Shown: piece after piece, positions 18,584-30,377 of the stretch | Numbering within the stretch: position 1 is the first letter of the stretch | How the letters are laid out: the number at the start of each line of letters is the position of its first letter | From: Pycnococcus provasolii | Taxonomy: Eukaryota; Chlorophyta; Pseudoscourfieldiophyceae; Pseudoscourfieldiales | Direction: 5' to 3' | NCBI GenBank assembly: GCA_049487715.1 | Contig: CP150571.1 | Location: 372,001-436,000 of the forward strand | Length of the DNA: 64,000 nt | Notes under the pieces: generated by a model | Database searches by the model: none | Told to the model about the DNA's origin: nothing | What the model saw: only the letters and a program-made list of their open reading frames with translations | Translations under genes and position numbers: made by a program

Positions 18584-20589
18584 CTAATCGGTAAGGTCAA
18601 TCACCTCCACGCCCGGCGGCGGGCCTCCGTCGGAATCCTCTCTTACGCGGTCAGCAACATCCGCGTGATTAGCTGTGTGCTCCATCTTCGGTTCGGTTGG
18701 CTGAGCTGATGGTTGAGGTGGTGCCGACGGCTGCGCTACCGTGCTCTCAACATTGTTTTGTTCAGCATCAGTTTTGTCATTCCTTTGATCCCCATCATCA
18801 ACAGCGGTCCCCGAGTAGACGATTGGCCTCCACTCGCCTTTCTCGCCGCCAGATCGCCAGAAACCATCGGGATTCACCTCAACTTCCGCATCTTCCTCTC
18901 CACGCCGTTTCAGCTCTTCAAGGACGTGACTCGCGTAACCATCGACGAACACTTCGTTGAGTTTCACGGGGTTGGTGCAGATTGGGCACTTCCACTTGCG
19001 TGCTCTCCTCTCCATCAGCAGGAATGTGTCGCGGTCAAATACGGCAAGGTGACGGCACTTCACAGTGCGCGCGGGAACGCCCGCATACTTACCCGTTAGT
19101 GGGCACTTCAGCGGAAGTTTCGAGCTCAGCACCATCAAGTCATCGTCGTCGTCGTCGTCTCCCGCCATGAAGGTGCGCTTCACACGCGCGACTGCGTTCT
19201 CTTTCGTCTCGTCGGCATGGCACCATTCTTTGATGTCATTGAATGTTGCGGCGTTCACGAGCTGCACGACGAGCTGGAAAGCGTTGCCACTTGGCGCGGC
19301 GCCATACGCATGCTCAGGAACATTGCCCCGGTCAAGAGCGCCGAACATCTCAACGACATTGTTCCCCCGCTTGAGCACGCGTTTCGCGGGCACGCTCGTT
19401 TCAGAGCTTGTCGAGTTTTGATCCTCATCTACGACGATTCCTGGCCCCGTGTTACCTACGAGAACAATTGGTTCATCGCTTGACTTGCCGCCGAGCGGTG
19501 CGTTGGCATTTCTCTTGAAGAGGCGCGCACTCGTCCACTGTTGCCCGTTGACTTTCACCACCACGTGCCTAGGCCAGTAGCAGCGCATCACCTTGTCATT
19601 GCGCAGCGCGCTAGAAATTCGCACGCATACCACGCGCTTGGGAGCACTGGGGGTTCGGGCCGCATCCGGGCTAATCAGGCGACTCCACAGTGCTTCGCTG
19701 ATGTTGAATTCCACACGCGCCTTGCAGTACTTCGCCCCGCTCGGCGCAACTTCGCCGCTCGTGAATGGTGGTAGGGCAAGCGTCTTGACACCTAGAAGGC
19801 TGGCCTCCCGGCAGCTTGCCGCTGGTGTGATGAGGGGCAGCCACGGATCAGATTCGGCAATTCGGCACGGTCCGCAAGCAAATTTTGCCGGATCCGCCAA
19901 AGCACGCTTGCTGTCGGGCGTCGGATCGCCCGCGCATTTCGTGCACTCGCGCGTTCCGCAGACGCGGCAGGTGAGCATCGACTCTCCACGGAATTTGTTT
20001 GGCTCCAACCTGCAAACCGGGCAGACATTCACATCCGTCACTGTGTGTCCATTTGATTGTATTTGCTCTGGGTGCGAATTATACGGAGGATTTCGACCGA
20101 TTTGTGAGACAATTCGGCGCACCTCCGCCAGTCGCTCCTTGGTCAGGCTAGGACGCCGCAGGTACGTCACAATTCGGTTTTGCAGATCCACTTTATTTCC
20201 AGACTTGGGCAGACCCAGCTTCTCGCAGACGCTGCTCAGATCAACCACGCGAAGGCTGTGTATACATTGTTGTATGTATGCGGCGTCGGAACCGGGTGCG
20301 AACGCAGTTGCCGTTGATGCCGATGTCTGCGGAGGTCGTCCCACAGGCGGCTGATTAAATGCTGGTTGCGTTCGCTGGACTGTTTGCTGCACTCTCGGTG
20401 CTGGTAGTGGCTGTGGCGTTGGCTGCGTTGGTTGCGTTGGTTGCGTTGGTTGTGGTTGCTGTAGCGGCTGTAGCTGCGGCCGCGGTGGTGGATCATACCA
20501 CGTTGGAGGTCGCGTCGGTGGCGGCGGGTACTGCGGCGGGTACGTCGGTTGGTGGCTGTGGTGGTGGTGGTGGTGGTTATACGCAGGTC

Positions 20590-20620
<31 letters not shown>

Positions 20621-21100
20621 GTGGTATGGCTCGGCTCTTCCGGACCACGCCCTGGTGAGGTTGGGATACCTGCTCTGGTCGTCCGCCCTGTGTGCATAGT
20701 ACTGGTTAAGGTTCGTCTGCTGATGCGGAGGTGGGTATGCCGGCGTCGTCGTTGTCGTCGTCGTCGTCGTCTGCCGGTTGGCGTTCGCGGCGTTTCCGCT
20801 GAGCGGCACGAGCGCGAGTCCTTCGAGGTCGCTCGCGTTGTACGCCGCTGTGATATCGTGCGGCTGCATCATCGCGTGCAGCGAGCCGTTGTGGTGTTGG
20901 CTGTAGTGCGTGTGCTGCGCGGGCATCGACATCGATCGGTGTGAAGCGGCGAACGGATGGTGAGGCTGTGCGTATTGCGAGTTGCCCGTTGCGTCGTGCA
21001 CCGACGCGTACGGCGTGGCCCACGGATTGTAATCACCGCCGTTGCTGTGGTTCTGGTTATTGCCATTCATACCACCATCACCGTGACGGTTGTTGTCCAT
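18584..21100 (-). CDS. SIZ1: SIZ1-type SUMO E3 ligase (SAP-PHD-PINIT-SP-RING)
   Basis: Promotes SUMO attachment to nuclear proteins. The first ATG is at 21100, giving 838 residues. The N-terminal 270 are low-complexity (Asn/His, poly-Gln, Pro and Gln-Pro-Thr repeats). Then come a SAP DNA-binding motif (VVDLSSVCEKLGLPKSGNK, about 285-317), a PHD finger (CPVCRLEPNKF...CRVCGTRECTKCAGD, about 358-413) as in plant SIZ1 but not animal PIAS, a PINIT-like region (about 447-617), and the SP-RING: LPLKCPLTGKYAGVPART, CRHLAVFDRDTFL, WKCPICTNPV (about 660-710). The last residues, VEVIDLTD, form a SUMO-interacting motif. One uninterrupted frame. The domain order is complete, so function is well supported; targets are unknown. 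Confidence 0.95.
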
Positions 21101-21312
21101 CGACGAGTGCGCCGGAAAAGTGGAGGGAAGTGCCGATGACAACGACAACGACAACCCGCGTTCACGTGTGAGCGGGAGGGGACGTATGGCTTAGGACGCG
21201 AAATCGCGATTGGAGATTGGGGGTTTGAAAAAGGGCCGATTCCGTAGGGGATACCCCTAGGGTAGCACTTTATCGGGACCCTTTTGTCCGACCGATTGTG
21301 GCCAGTAACCTC

Positions 21313-22326
21313 ATGGCGTCTTCCTATCTCGCACAGCTGGGTCCTCAGGCCGCGCCGCTGGGCTCGACGTCCGCGTTCCTGTCGCGCGCGCTGTTTCGAG
21401 CGTTCGTACGCCTCGCGCGCCGCGTTCCCGCCGAAACCCCGCTGACAATTCGCGAGCTCGTCGACCCGTCGCGTTGGGGACACCCTGGCGCGTGGTCGCG
21501 ATGGGAGGGCGAATCGGAGCGAACGCTTAGAATGCTGCTGCCGCACCTTCCCGTCGGACAGCCTTCGAGTGCGGTTTTCACGCGCGACTCGCTTATCGCG
21601 GTCGCGAAGGAGAACTTCGCTCACCCGCTCGATCGGGGACAGCGCGCGCGAGAAAGGTCGGCGGCGAGGCACGGCGCATCCTTTTTGAGTCAGCAGGCGA
21701 TGCACGCGAGAAAGCCGACGGACGACGACGACGACCAAAGGCAGAGGCTTGACTACGCGCTTACGGCGCTTCGCGTTCTCAGCAGCCAACTCAGCCTTGC
21801 GGAGCGAACGTGCCGAAGCGGTGGCACGGAAACTAATGGCATCGTCGTGGAGACGGCTGTTGCGCCACATCACGACCACGGAGGTAGAGGCGAGGAACTG
21901 TTCAGCAAGTCGTCGCCGTCCTCGTCAGGCGACCAGTCCGGCGACCCAGGTGTTTTTCGATACTGCTACCGTGTTCGTGTCGAGAACCACGGAAGCAGCA
22001 GCGTGCGTCTCGTCGGACGGTCGTGGATCTTCAAGGGCGCCGACGGCTCCGTCGCGAGCTGTGTGCCAAGGTGGGGAAAGGGCGTCGTTGGTATGGAACC
22101 TGTGCTCGAGCCTGGCGACGTGTACGAGTACTACTCCGGCTCCACGATACCGACGCGGGAGGGGGTGATGGAGGGTGCACTGCTGTTCCTTGGGCCGTCT
22201 GACGTTCCTGAACGACTTGCCAAGCTGCGCTTACCGACGCAGGACGAAATGAGCACCGGAAACGTGAACATACCAGGTACAGGAACCTTTGAGGTTCAAG
22301 TGGATTCTCTCATTCTAAAACCATGA
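21313..22326 (+). CDS. ApaG-domain protein
   Basis: 337 residues from the first ATG, 21313; the frame also opens at an upstream GTG that is unlikely to be used. The C-terminal half (about 215-337) is an ApaG/DUF525 beta-sandwich: YCYRVRVENHGSSSVRLVGR, SWIFKGADGSV, RWGKGVVGMEPVLEPGDVYE and YYSGSTIPTREGVMEGALLF. ApaG domains occur alone in bacteria and with other domains in eukaryotes (POLDIP2, FBXO3, plant SKIP16). The N-terminal half matches none of these partners; SRALFRAFVRLARRVP near residue 30 loosely recalls an LYR helix, which I do not press. Its stop lies only 28 bp from the VPS45 stop. Confidence 0.8.
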   Translation: MASSYLAQLGPQAAPLGSTSAFLSRALFRAFVRLARRVPAETPLTIRELVDPSRWGHPGAWSRWEGESERTLRMLLPHLPVGQPSSAVFTRDSLIAVAKENFAHPLDRGQRARERSAARHGASFLSQQAMHARKPTDDDDDQRQRLDYALTALRVLSSQLSLAERTCRSGGTETNGIVVETAVAPHHDHGGRGEELFSKSSPSSSGDQSGDPGVFRYCYRVRVENHGSSSVRLVGRSWIFKGADGSVASCVPRWGKGVVGMEPVLEPGDVYEYYSGSTIPTREGVMEGALLFLGPSDVPERLAKLRLPTQDEMSTGNVNIPGTGTFEVQVDSLILKP

Positions 22327-22354
22327 TGATGTTACAAAATGCCATTGACACGCT

Positions 22355-24256
22355 CTACCGGTGTCGCATAGCCGCCTCGCTCGTCTCCACGAGCGCGTCG
22401 AGAAAAGCGTTGGAGTTCACAACGCCACCTGAGCCACCTAGAAGAATTTTCACTTCACCAGCCGCTTCGTTCAAGCGAGTGATGTGCATCGCCTCCTCGA
22501 ACGTTGCTCCACCCACAAGGTACACGATGACGCCACTCGGCGAACCCTTCGCGCATGCGTCGAAGTCTGCCGGCGTCCACCCATTTCGCCCCATCGCAAA
22601 CGGATACTGGCCAACGTCCAGCTTGCCCTTCAGCGTGTCCTTCACCGTGTCCACGAGGAGTGGCGTGTGACTCGTCAGGATATTCTCAACGCCCTTAAGT
22701 CCAGTGTACGCCTTGCGCGCTCGCGCCGCCATCGACTTGTTGCGGAATAGGTCGCCCGTGCGCTTCGAGCTGCCGACGTGCTCGACGACGGACGAAAGCA
22801 GCTCGACGTATGCACGAGCACGCCCACTGCCTCCGACACGCGATCCTCCCGCGCTAAACTTGCCCCTCGCACGCGCGAGCGCGTCGTCCGATGCCACAAT
22901 CTCCAGATCCCTCATCAGCTGCGCTTTGTACTTTGACGCCCATTCCTTTTCGAAGCACAGCGCGAAGCATACGCATAGCTTCACCTTGTCTAGGAACGTG
23001 AACGCGTCGTTCGAGACGACGTGCTTCGAAACTTCTGCAAAGGCGTCCGCAGCGCCAATCTGCTGTGCGCACATTTCCTGCTGCAGCGTTGACAGCGTGA
23101 AGAGGTCGCGGCTCTGCACGATGGCGTTCACCTTGTCGAGCACACCAAGGTGTTTCGTGACATTGCCTTGACGCGCCTTGAACTCCGGGTACTTCTCCAC
23201 AAAGCGTTGCATGTCCTCTATGGACACCTCGGCGCTATCCGTCCCCTTGGTGGACAGCAGGTTGTGCGTCTGCTGGTACTCGCGCAGCAGGCGCTGCACT
23301 GCCTCGGCAAGATCTCCGTAGTTGGTGAATCGATGCCCTTGGAAAAATTCATCCTGCTCTGCATTCATGACAACTTCACCCGCGCTTTCTTTCGTGGTTT
23401 TCCCAATGGTGACGCGGTTATTCTCCATGCCGATGAGTTCGTGCACCATCGCCTGGTAAGTCCACTGCACTAGCAGAGGCGTGATGGGGTCGTCTCGTCG
23501 GTCGAGAACGAGCAGGAGTGGCGATGTTGTGGCGGACCGACTTGACGGAAAGTCGAACAGCTGTCGCTCTTCGTCGTACATGAGCGTGTGCAGACCGTTT
23601 GCCACTTTCGAAGCGGTGGCGGAAGTTCGCGTGTACCTGATGACTGGTCGCTTTTTCAGCGAGAGCATGAGAGACGCGACCCCTTCGACGCACCTGTCGA
23701 CGGCGTGCGTGACGAGCGTGACATCCGCTAGTGGGTTCGTGAGGCTTGCTGCTTGGACTTGCGCCAACGCGACGCGAAAGTGGTCGCGGTCGACGGCGAC
23801 GTAGTCCATGAAAGCCTCGAGGACGAGGTCAACTTGGCTGTATTGGTCGGCATCGGCGAGGTCTTGCAGTTGCGCGTCGCGAACGGCGTTGGAGAAAACG
23901 AGCGAATAGCTGCGATACTTTTGCGGTCTCGCTAGATAAAACTTCTTGAGGAGACGCACGTTCGTCTCGGTGGGTCGAACGACGCATATGGCTCGCATGT
24001 GTGCGAGCGACTCCGAGTCGTTCGCGTTTGCGGAAGCTTGCACCGCAGCGAGTCGTTCGACGAGGAAGACGTCCTTCTGTAGAATTTCAGTTTGCGAGAG
24101 AACGGTCGATATGGTCTGTATGGTGTCTTCGTCGACGAGCAGCACCTTCATGCCCGAGGATCCAGACGCCTGGCCTGCCGCCGCCGCTCCCCCCAGCACT
24201 TTCGCGAGGTAGTCCCGCAGCACGTTGCCAAGTGCGGGGAAGGGGTCGCCGGACAT
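22355..24256 (-). CDS. VPS45: VPS45, Sec1/Munc18-family vesicle fusion regulator
   Basis: Binds syntaxin-type SNAREs in trans-Golgi to endosome traffic. 633 residues from ATG 24256, slightly longer than the family's ~570. VPS45 rather than VPS33 or Sly1 is indicated by SGMKVLLVDEDTIQTISTVL, LSQTEILQKDVFLVERL, MRAICVVRPTETNVRLL, LVLDRRDDPITPLLVQWTYQ followed by AMVHELIGMENNRV, DEFFQGHRFTNYGDL, QRFVEKYPEFKARQGNVTKH, and the C-terminal VIVYLVGGATFEEA with ILLGGSGGVVNSNAFLDAL. Extra Gly/Ser-rich insertions occur near 25-35 and 475-485. One uninterrupted frame. TGTAA on its strand is at 22336-22332, in the tiny gap before the ApaG gene. Confidence 0.95.
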   Translation of the reverse strand: MSGDPFPALGNVLRDYLAKVLGGAAAAGQASGSSGMKVLLVDEDTIQTISTVLSQTEILQKDVFLVERLAAVQASANANDSESLAHMRAICVVRPTETNVRLLKKFYLARPQKYRSYSLVFSNAVRDAQLQDLADADQYSQVDLVLEAFMDYVAVDRDHFRVALAQVQAASLTNPLADVTLVTHAVDRCVEGVASLMLSLKKRPVIRYTRTSATASKVANGLHTLMYDEERQLFDFPSSRSATTSPLLLVLDRRDDPITPLLVQWTYQAMVHELIGMENNRVTIGKTTKESAGEVVMNAEQDEFFQGHRFTNYGDLAEAVQRLLREYQQTHNLLSTKGTDSAEVSIEDMQRFVEKYPEFKARQGNVTKHLGVLDKVNAIVQSRDLFTLSTLQQEMCAQQIGAADAFAEVSKHVVSNDAFTFLDKVKLCVCFALCFEKEWASKYKAQLMRDLEIVASDDALARARGKFSAGGSRVGGSGRARAYVELLSSVVEHVGSSKRTGDLFRNKSMAARARKAYTGLKGVENILTSHTPLLVDTVKDTLKGKLDVGQYPFAMGRNGWTPADFDACAKGSPSGVIVYLVGGATFEEAMHITRLNEAAGEVKILLGGSGGVVNSNAFLDALVETSEAAMRHR

Positions 24257-24292
24257 GAGAAGGACTTTGGGAAGGAGAAGATAGAAGAATGA

Positions 24293-25588
<1,296 letters not shown>

Positions 25589-25739
25589 GAAACAACGAGT
25601 GAGTGAGGCATTTGTTGTAGCAAGTCTTGGTGTATCGAAACATCATGTAACACTCAAAAAAACTTTTTAAATTAAACGAAACACGCTTGCTCGCGTCACA
25701 GGTGTGTGATTAGTGTGACGCTCGTTCTCCACACAACTC

Positions 25740-26879
25740 CTATAGTACGACGTTCTCCGGCTTAAGCTTGACGAGCTGATTTTGTGTGTTTGCCAGCTGC
25801 ACTGTATAACGTCCAGTGCTCTGGTCGAAGTTCACAACTTTTCCCTGCTTGCCGTTTAGCTCTTGCTTGCTCAGCCCTCCGACCCAGATGCGGCACCCAT
25901 CTTCGATGATGACGTTCGCTGGCTTAAGTGCCACAGCCTTTCCCGTCGTCGTTGTAATGTGATATCTTCCCTGCACGCCGTCGCCGTCGAAGCCAACGAC
26001 GCTGCCCTTCGTGTTATTGTACTCGGGTGACGAGCTCACGCCACGAATGGTCACGCCCACGAGCTGCAGTAAATTTGCGCCCTTGATGCTCAAAGTCTCC
26101 CCGTCGCCGTTGATTGCAACCTGATAGCGCGCTCTTGATGCGTCGTAGTTTTGTATTGTGCCATCCTTTCCGTTTTGGTGCGCGGCGGCGGTCAGGTTGC
26201 GCAGTCGTACGCGAGCACCCTTGGGAATCACATCCGGCCTGTCCGGATATGGTGCCGATGCCGGTGATCGTCCAGGACCTGTGGGCATTCCATTAGGCCC
26301 AAATCCGCCGCCCGCACCCATACCGCCGGGCATCCCGCCGGGCATCCCGCCGGGCATCCCGCCCATCTGGCTGAAGAGCATCTCCGCCATGCCTGGGGGG
26401 AACCCTCCACCCATGCCTCCTCCAGGCATTCCTCCCATGTTAAATGACATACGCGGCCCACCTCCTGGCATACCTCCTCTGGGCATTCCGCCTCCCATTC
26501 CGTCGTCGCCGAACATGCTGAACGGATCCTGTCCTCCGAAGAAGGCCTCGAAGATATTCTGAGCTTGCGCGAAGTTCATGCGCTGTCCCCCTCCCCCTCC
26601 AGGGAATCCGCCACCCATTCCGCCCATTCCGCCCATGCCCCCTTCGAGTCCTTGCTTTCCAAACTGGTCATAGATCTGTCTCTTTTCCTTATTGGAAAGC
26701 ACCTCGTACGCCTCCGAGACTTTCTTGAAGTTCTCCTCCGCCTTTTCTCTGTTCTGTGCGTTTTTGTCGGGGTGCCACTTGATTGCGAGTTTCTTGTACG
26801 CCTTTGAGATTTCCTGCTCTGACGCGGACCTGCCTACGCCGAGCACCTTGTAGTAGTCGTCGCTGTGCACGTCCGCCAT
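25740..26879 (-). CDS. J-domain co-chaperone with three KOW/SH3-like repeats
   Basis: 379 residues from the first ATG, 26879. The J-domain is at the N-terminus ([20 protein letters not shown], then HPDKNAQ and the FGKQG end) and would stimulate Hsp70. A Gly/Met/Pro-rich stretch with repeated PGGM follows (about 80-215). Instead of the substrate-binding domains of classical DnaJ/Sis1 proteins, the C-terminus has three similar ~50-residue beta units, each with a KOW-like core: [40 protein letters not shown] and [20 protein letters not shown], each ending in a LKPxN/LKxxN-type turn. This architecture is unusual; client or ligand is unknown. Confidence 0.85.
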   Translation of the reverse strand: MADVHSDDYYKVLGVGRSASEQEISKAYKKLAIKWHPDKNAQNREKAEENFKKVSEAYEVLSNKEKRQIYDQFGKQGLEGGMGGMGGMGGGFPGGGGGQRMNFAQAQNIFEAFFGGQDPFSMFGDDGMGGGMPRGGMPGGGPRMSFNMGGMPGGGMGGGFPPGMAEMLFSQMGGMPGGMPGGMPGGMGAGGGFGPNGMPTGPGRSPASAPYPDRPDVIPKGARVRLRNLTAAAHQNGKDGTIQNYDASRARYQVAINGDGETLSIKGANLLQLVGVTIRGVSSSPEYNNTKGSVVGFDGDGVQGRYHITTTTGKAVALKPANVIIEDGCRIWVGGLSKQELNGKQGKVVNFDQSTGRYTVQLANTQNQLVKLKPENVVL

Positions 26880-27311
26880 GGCCACGACGAAGGTGCGCGT
26901 TGATGGGTGGATGAAGCACTTCGATCCGCGCTCGATGAAACCGATGGGGAACGTCCAAGGAAGATAAGTGAACGAGCTTCCAGAAAGCCGACCTAACCCT
27001 AGCCAAAACAAAACCCTAAGTTTCCCCTGTCACCTGTGTGACAAGCACCCCTTCCCTTGGACCTTCTTAGGACTGTGCTCGACTTACTTCACCTTAAGAT
27101 GGTTTTTAGTGAGAGCGAAGTGGTCACACGTCGCGTAGGAGGAGGAGGAGAGGTGCGTGGTTGATCTTAGGAGTAACGCCTCAGGCCAACGGAGGTCTGG
27201 CAAGCGATGCCTTATTTTTTAACGAATTCGAAGTGGGTGTTACATCATCTCATCAGTCTAAATTTGGTGTTCAAAAGCATCCGAACTCTTTAAGGAATGA
27301 ATGCTCTGCTC
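26880..27311. promoter_or_regulatory. spacer: J-protein promoter and SurE 3' end
   Basis: 432 bp. A telo-box-like AAAACCCTAA is at 27009-27018 and TAACCCTAG near 26994, about 120-140 bp upstream of the J-protein start. TTACA at 27240-27244 (TGTAA on the minus strand) is a likely SurE poly(A) signal. No gene seen. Confidence 0.45.
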
Positions 27312-28370
27312 TCAAGCCTTCGTCGTCTCGTCAAGCACGCGGAGCGCCAGGTTAACACGATGCGCGAGCTTGCGCGTGACTTCCGCCATAGAGCGCAAGC
27401 GCATTTCAGAGGCATTCGAACATCCGTATTGCAGCTCGACGTCCGCGAGAATCGGTGTGACGGACACCCACCCTCGCTCGAGTGCGTGCGTGTCCGTGCC
27501 GAGTGCGTCGTCGCGGACCGCCGCGCCGATGTACGGAGCAACTTCGGTGCCATTCGCGGTTGTGCGCTCAAGCTGAAATTGTGCCACAATGCGAAATGCA
27601 GATTGGCGCGTTAGCCAAACGCCAGGGTAAGGGTGTCTTGCTGACGCCTTCCCAGCCTCCACCTTGGGCACATTGATGTTCCACAGGGACGCCGACGGTG
27701 GCGCGCCCGAGGCCTGCTCCTTCGGAGGAGAAGGCGTCGCCGCAAGCCCCCCACGAACGAGCTCGTGCGCTATGTCGCTAGCTAGAATTGCGGCGTGCTC
27801 GAACGGAGACTCGGCGTCCGTCACCTTGCTGCCGCTGCTGTGAATATCCAACGATACGGCCAGACTTGGCACGCCTCTCAGCGCAGCCTCGCGCGCGGCG
27901 CCTAACGTCCCACTGTATGTCACGTTCGTGCCTGCGTTGTGGCCCAGGTTAATGCCCGATATGCAAAGGTCGAAACTAAACGGGGTGTCGCTTTCGAAAA
28001 GCGTGCCCTCAAGGGCGAGCTGCGCACAGTCCACCGGCAAACCTGTGAGCGAATATGCTGCGATGAGGCAGTGTGAGCCGTCGTTCGGAGAAGCGAAGCT
28101 AGCCTTGAGCTTTGCCGTTACGTCCACCGCGGTAAGAGAGCCGCGCGTCGTTACGCTGTGAGAGCTCGCGCTGCGCTCCCGATCTGGAGCGAGCACAAAA
28201 ATTGCGACGTCGTTGTAGTCGCCTAACCGCTTGCACAGATTTTTTACCAGACACCGCAGTCCTGGGGCAAACACGCCGTCGTCGTTCACGATGAGTATCT
28301 TCTTCTTCTCCGCCAGAGACGTGCGAGGCCGGCGGCCGGTGCACAAGTTCGAGGATGTCGACTGGCCCAT
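27312..28370 (-). CDS. SurE-family 5'-nucleotidase/phosphatase
   Basis: SurE proteins are metal-dependent nucleoside monophosphate and exopolyphosphate phosphatases. 352 residues from ATG 28370. KILIVNDDGVFAPGLRCLV (about 23-41) holds the metal-binding Asp-Asp; VLAPDRERSASSHSVTT supplies the conserved Ser; ISGINLGHNAGTNVTYSGTL (about 140-160) the Asn site; AAREAALRGVPSLAVSLD completes the fold. Both metal-ligand motifs are intact. The N-terminal 20 residues are Ser/Thr/Arg-rich without a clear targeting class. Plants and algae have several SurE genes. The substrate cannot be deduced. Confidence 0.92.
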   Translation of the reverse strand: MGQSTSSNLCTGRRPRTSLAEKKKILIVNDDGVFAPGLRCLVKNLCKRLGDYNDVAIFVLAPDRERSASSHSVTTRGSLTAVDVTAKLKASFASPNDGSHCLIAAYSLTGLPVDCAQLALEGTLFESDTPFSFDLCISGINLGHNAGTNVTYSGTLGAAREAALRGVPSLAVSLDIHSSGSKVTDAESPFEHAAILASDIAHELVRGGLAATPSPPKEQASGAPPSASLWNINVPKVEAGKASARHPYPGVWLTRQSAFRIVAQFQLERTTANGTEVAPYIGAAVRDDALGTDTHALERGWVSVTPILADVELQYGCSNASEMRLRSMAEVTRKLAHRVNLALRVLDETTKA

Positions 28371-28996
28371 CTTTAGATGTTTGGTATAGGAGAAGCCTGC
28401 GTATGACTGCACCAGCTACGAAGCTCTGCGCAACCGACGGCTTGTACCAAGAGCCACTGCCTTTGCAAGCCAAGGGCGCACGCAAGCGAGAGGATCGAGA
28501 GGAATCGAGATGTTCGAAGCGTAAGAGTTATGAATTGCGCAGGGCTCGGTCGGCCGGTTGGTAAAGGTAGGAAGTAAGGCGAGCGCGCACGTCCTATTCC
28601 TGGAGGCCCTACGATAGCATGGTACGGGACGGTATTCTTACCACGGGAGTGCGGCTGAAGGAAGGAAAGAAGGGAGCTTGGCGCACCTTGGCAACCTCGG
28701 TTCAGGTCAGAGGTTCCCGTCACCTGAACCCCTTCATGAAGGTGGAGATCCGTGTCAGGATCGCCCCAAATGTCGGGTGATTCTGACACCGAATCGGAGG
28801 AATGCGACGGTTGGAAGGATGCAAGGAGTGCAAGGATGCAACCCGCAAGCTCACGGCCGTTGTTGCATCACGACTATTAAGGTGGTCAAGAGCCGGCCGC
28901 GAACTTGCCCGTGGTAACCTTTACATAAGTACTACCCTTCCAGGAAAAGGTTTCGGAAAACTTGCGCGACGCACTCACTTGTAGCGTATATCGCAA
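28371..28996. promoter_or_regulatory. divergent spacer, SurE / WD40-RING
   Basis: 626 bp without a credible gene. It contains a 9-bp inverted repeat, GGTTCAGGT (28699-28707) and ACCTGAACC (28722-28730), separated by 14 nt. Promoters of both flanking genes must lie here. Confidence 0.4.
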
Positions 28997-30243
28997 ATGA
29001 CGTGTCCATCTGTGCTGGAAGGACATTCTTCTGTGGTGACTTCCGCATCGTGTTCCGCGGATGGGACGCGCATCGTCTCCACGAGCTGGGACAAGACCGT
29101 TCGCGTGTGGGACGGGACGACAGGTGCGTGTCTATCTGTGCTGGAAGGACATTCTGGTTATGTGTACTCTGCATCGTGTTCCGCGGATGGGACGCGCATC
29201 GTGTCCGCGAGCTTCGACAAGACCGTTCGCGTGTGGGACGGGACGACAGGCGCGCGTTTATTTGTGCTGAAAGGCCATTCTCGTGCGGTGACTTCCGTAT
29301 CGTATTCGGCGGATGGTACGCGCATCGTGTCCGCGAGCTTCGACAAGACCGTTCGCGTGTGGAACGCGACGGCAGGCGCGCGTTTATTTGTGCTGAAAGG
29401 CCATTCTCGTGCGGTAAATTCCGCTTCGTATTCCGCGGATGGTACGCGCATCGTCTCCGCGAGCGACGACAAGAGCGTTCGCGTGTGGGACGCGACGACC
29501 GGCGCGCGTTTATTTTTGCTGAAAGGTCATTCTAGTGAGGTGTACTCTGCATCGTATTCCGCGGATGGTACGCGCATCGTCTCCGCGGGCGGTAACAAGG
29601 AGATTCGCGTGTGGAACGCGACGACCGGCGCATGTCTATCTGTGCTGAAAGGCCATTCTGGTGCGGTGACTTCCGCATCGTATTCCGCGGATGGTACGCG
29701 CATCGTCTCCGCGAGCGACGACAGGACAATTCGCGTGTGGAACGCGACGACCGGCGCATGTTTATCAGTGCTGGAAGGCCATTCTGAGGGGGTGACTTCC
29801 GCATCGTATTCCGCGGATGGTACGCGCATCGTCTCCGCGAGCTTCGACAAGACAGTTCGCCTCAATTCGAGGAGGAGCGCGAGGCGAAGCGCAGGAAGGA
29901 AGAGGAGGAGGCGCGCGAGGCAGAGCGCAGGAGGGCGGAGGAGGATGAGCGCATACGGAAGCGCAGGCGCGAGGAGGAAGAAGAGGCTGCACAGAAGCGC
30001 AAGCGCGAAGAGGAGGAGGAGGCTGCACGGCAACGCGAGCGCGAGAAGGAGGAGGACGCTGCTGCACGCGCACGTGAGTGCAACGTTTGCTTCGACGAGA
30101 TGGAGGATGGCAAGCGCGCCGTGTTGTCTTGCGGTCACGCGAAGACATGTTATGGGTGCGCGTTACGTCTCTGGGATACGACACGCGAGTGCCCGGAATG
30201 TCGACAGAACATACGCAAAAAGCCAATGCGTGTATACCTTTGA
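28997..30243 (+). CDS. WD40-repeat / coiled-coil / RING protein, halves in different frames
   Basis: ATG 28997 begins seven near-identical 42-residue WD40 repeats (pattern EGHSxxVTSASYSADGTRIV, SASDDKxVRVWDATTGA). The seventh stops at KTVRL, missing its WD. From 29863, in another frame, an acidic/basic coiled coil (EEEREAKRRKEEEE onward, about 65 residues) leads to a C3HC4 RING finger: CNVCFDEMEDGKRAVLSCGH, CYGCALRLWDTTRECPECR, ending at 30243. Adding one base near 29862 would fuse the parts. The WD40 frame itself continues to 30274 as an Arg/Ser-rich tail with no resemblance to anything. If joined, it would be a WD40 ubiquitin ligase. A sequencing slip, recent inactivation or frameshifting are all possible. 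TGTAA at 30314-30318. Confidence 0.75.
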
Positions 30244-30377
30244 TATGTCCGATCTGCAATCGAGCTCGCAGTAGCAGTGACGTGGTGCAATTATTCTAAA
30301 AGGTTGAGAAAAATGTAACACTATGGTAATACATGGTAGTCTAAATACGTTACAAGCGTCTGCCTGTGTGCCAGGCT

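Noticed and set aside
19080-19100. U1 snRNA-like ATACTTACC
   Set aside because: It lies within the SIZ1 coding sequence and has no snRNA context.
29002-29804. Antisense and out-of-phase frames in the WD40 repeats
   Set aside because: Products of the 126-bp periodicity; no domain in these readings.
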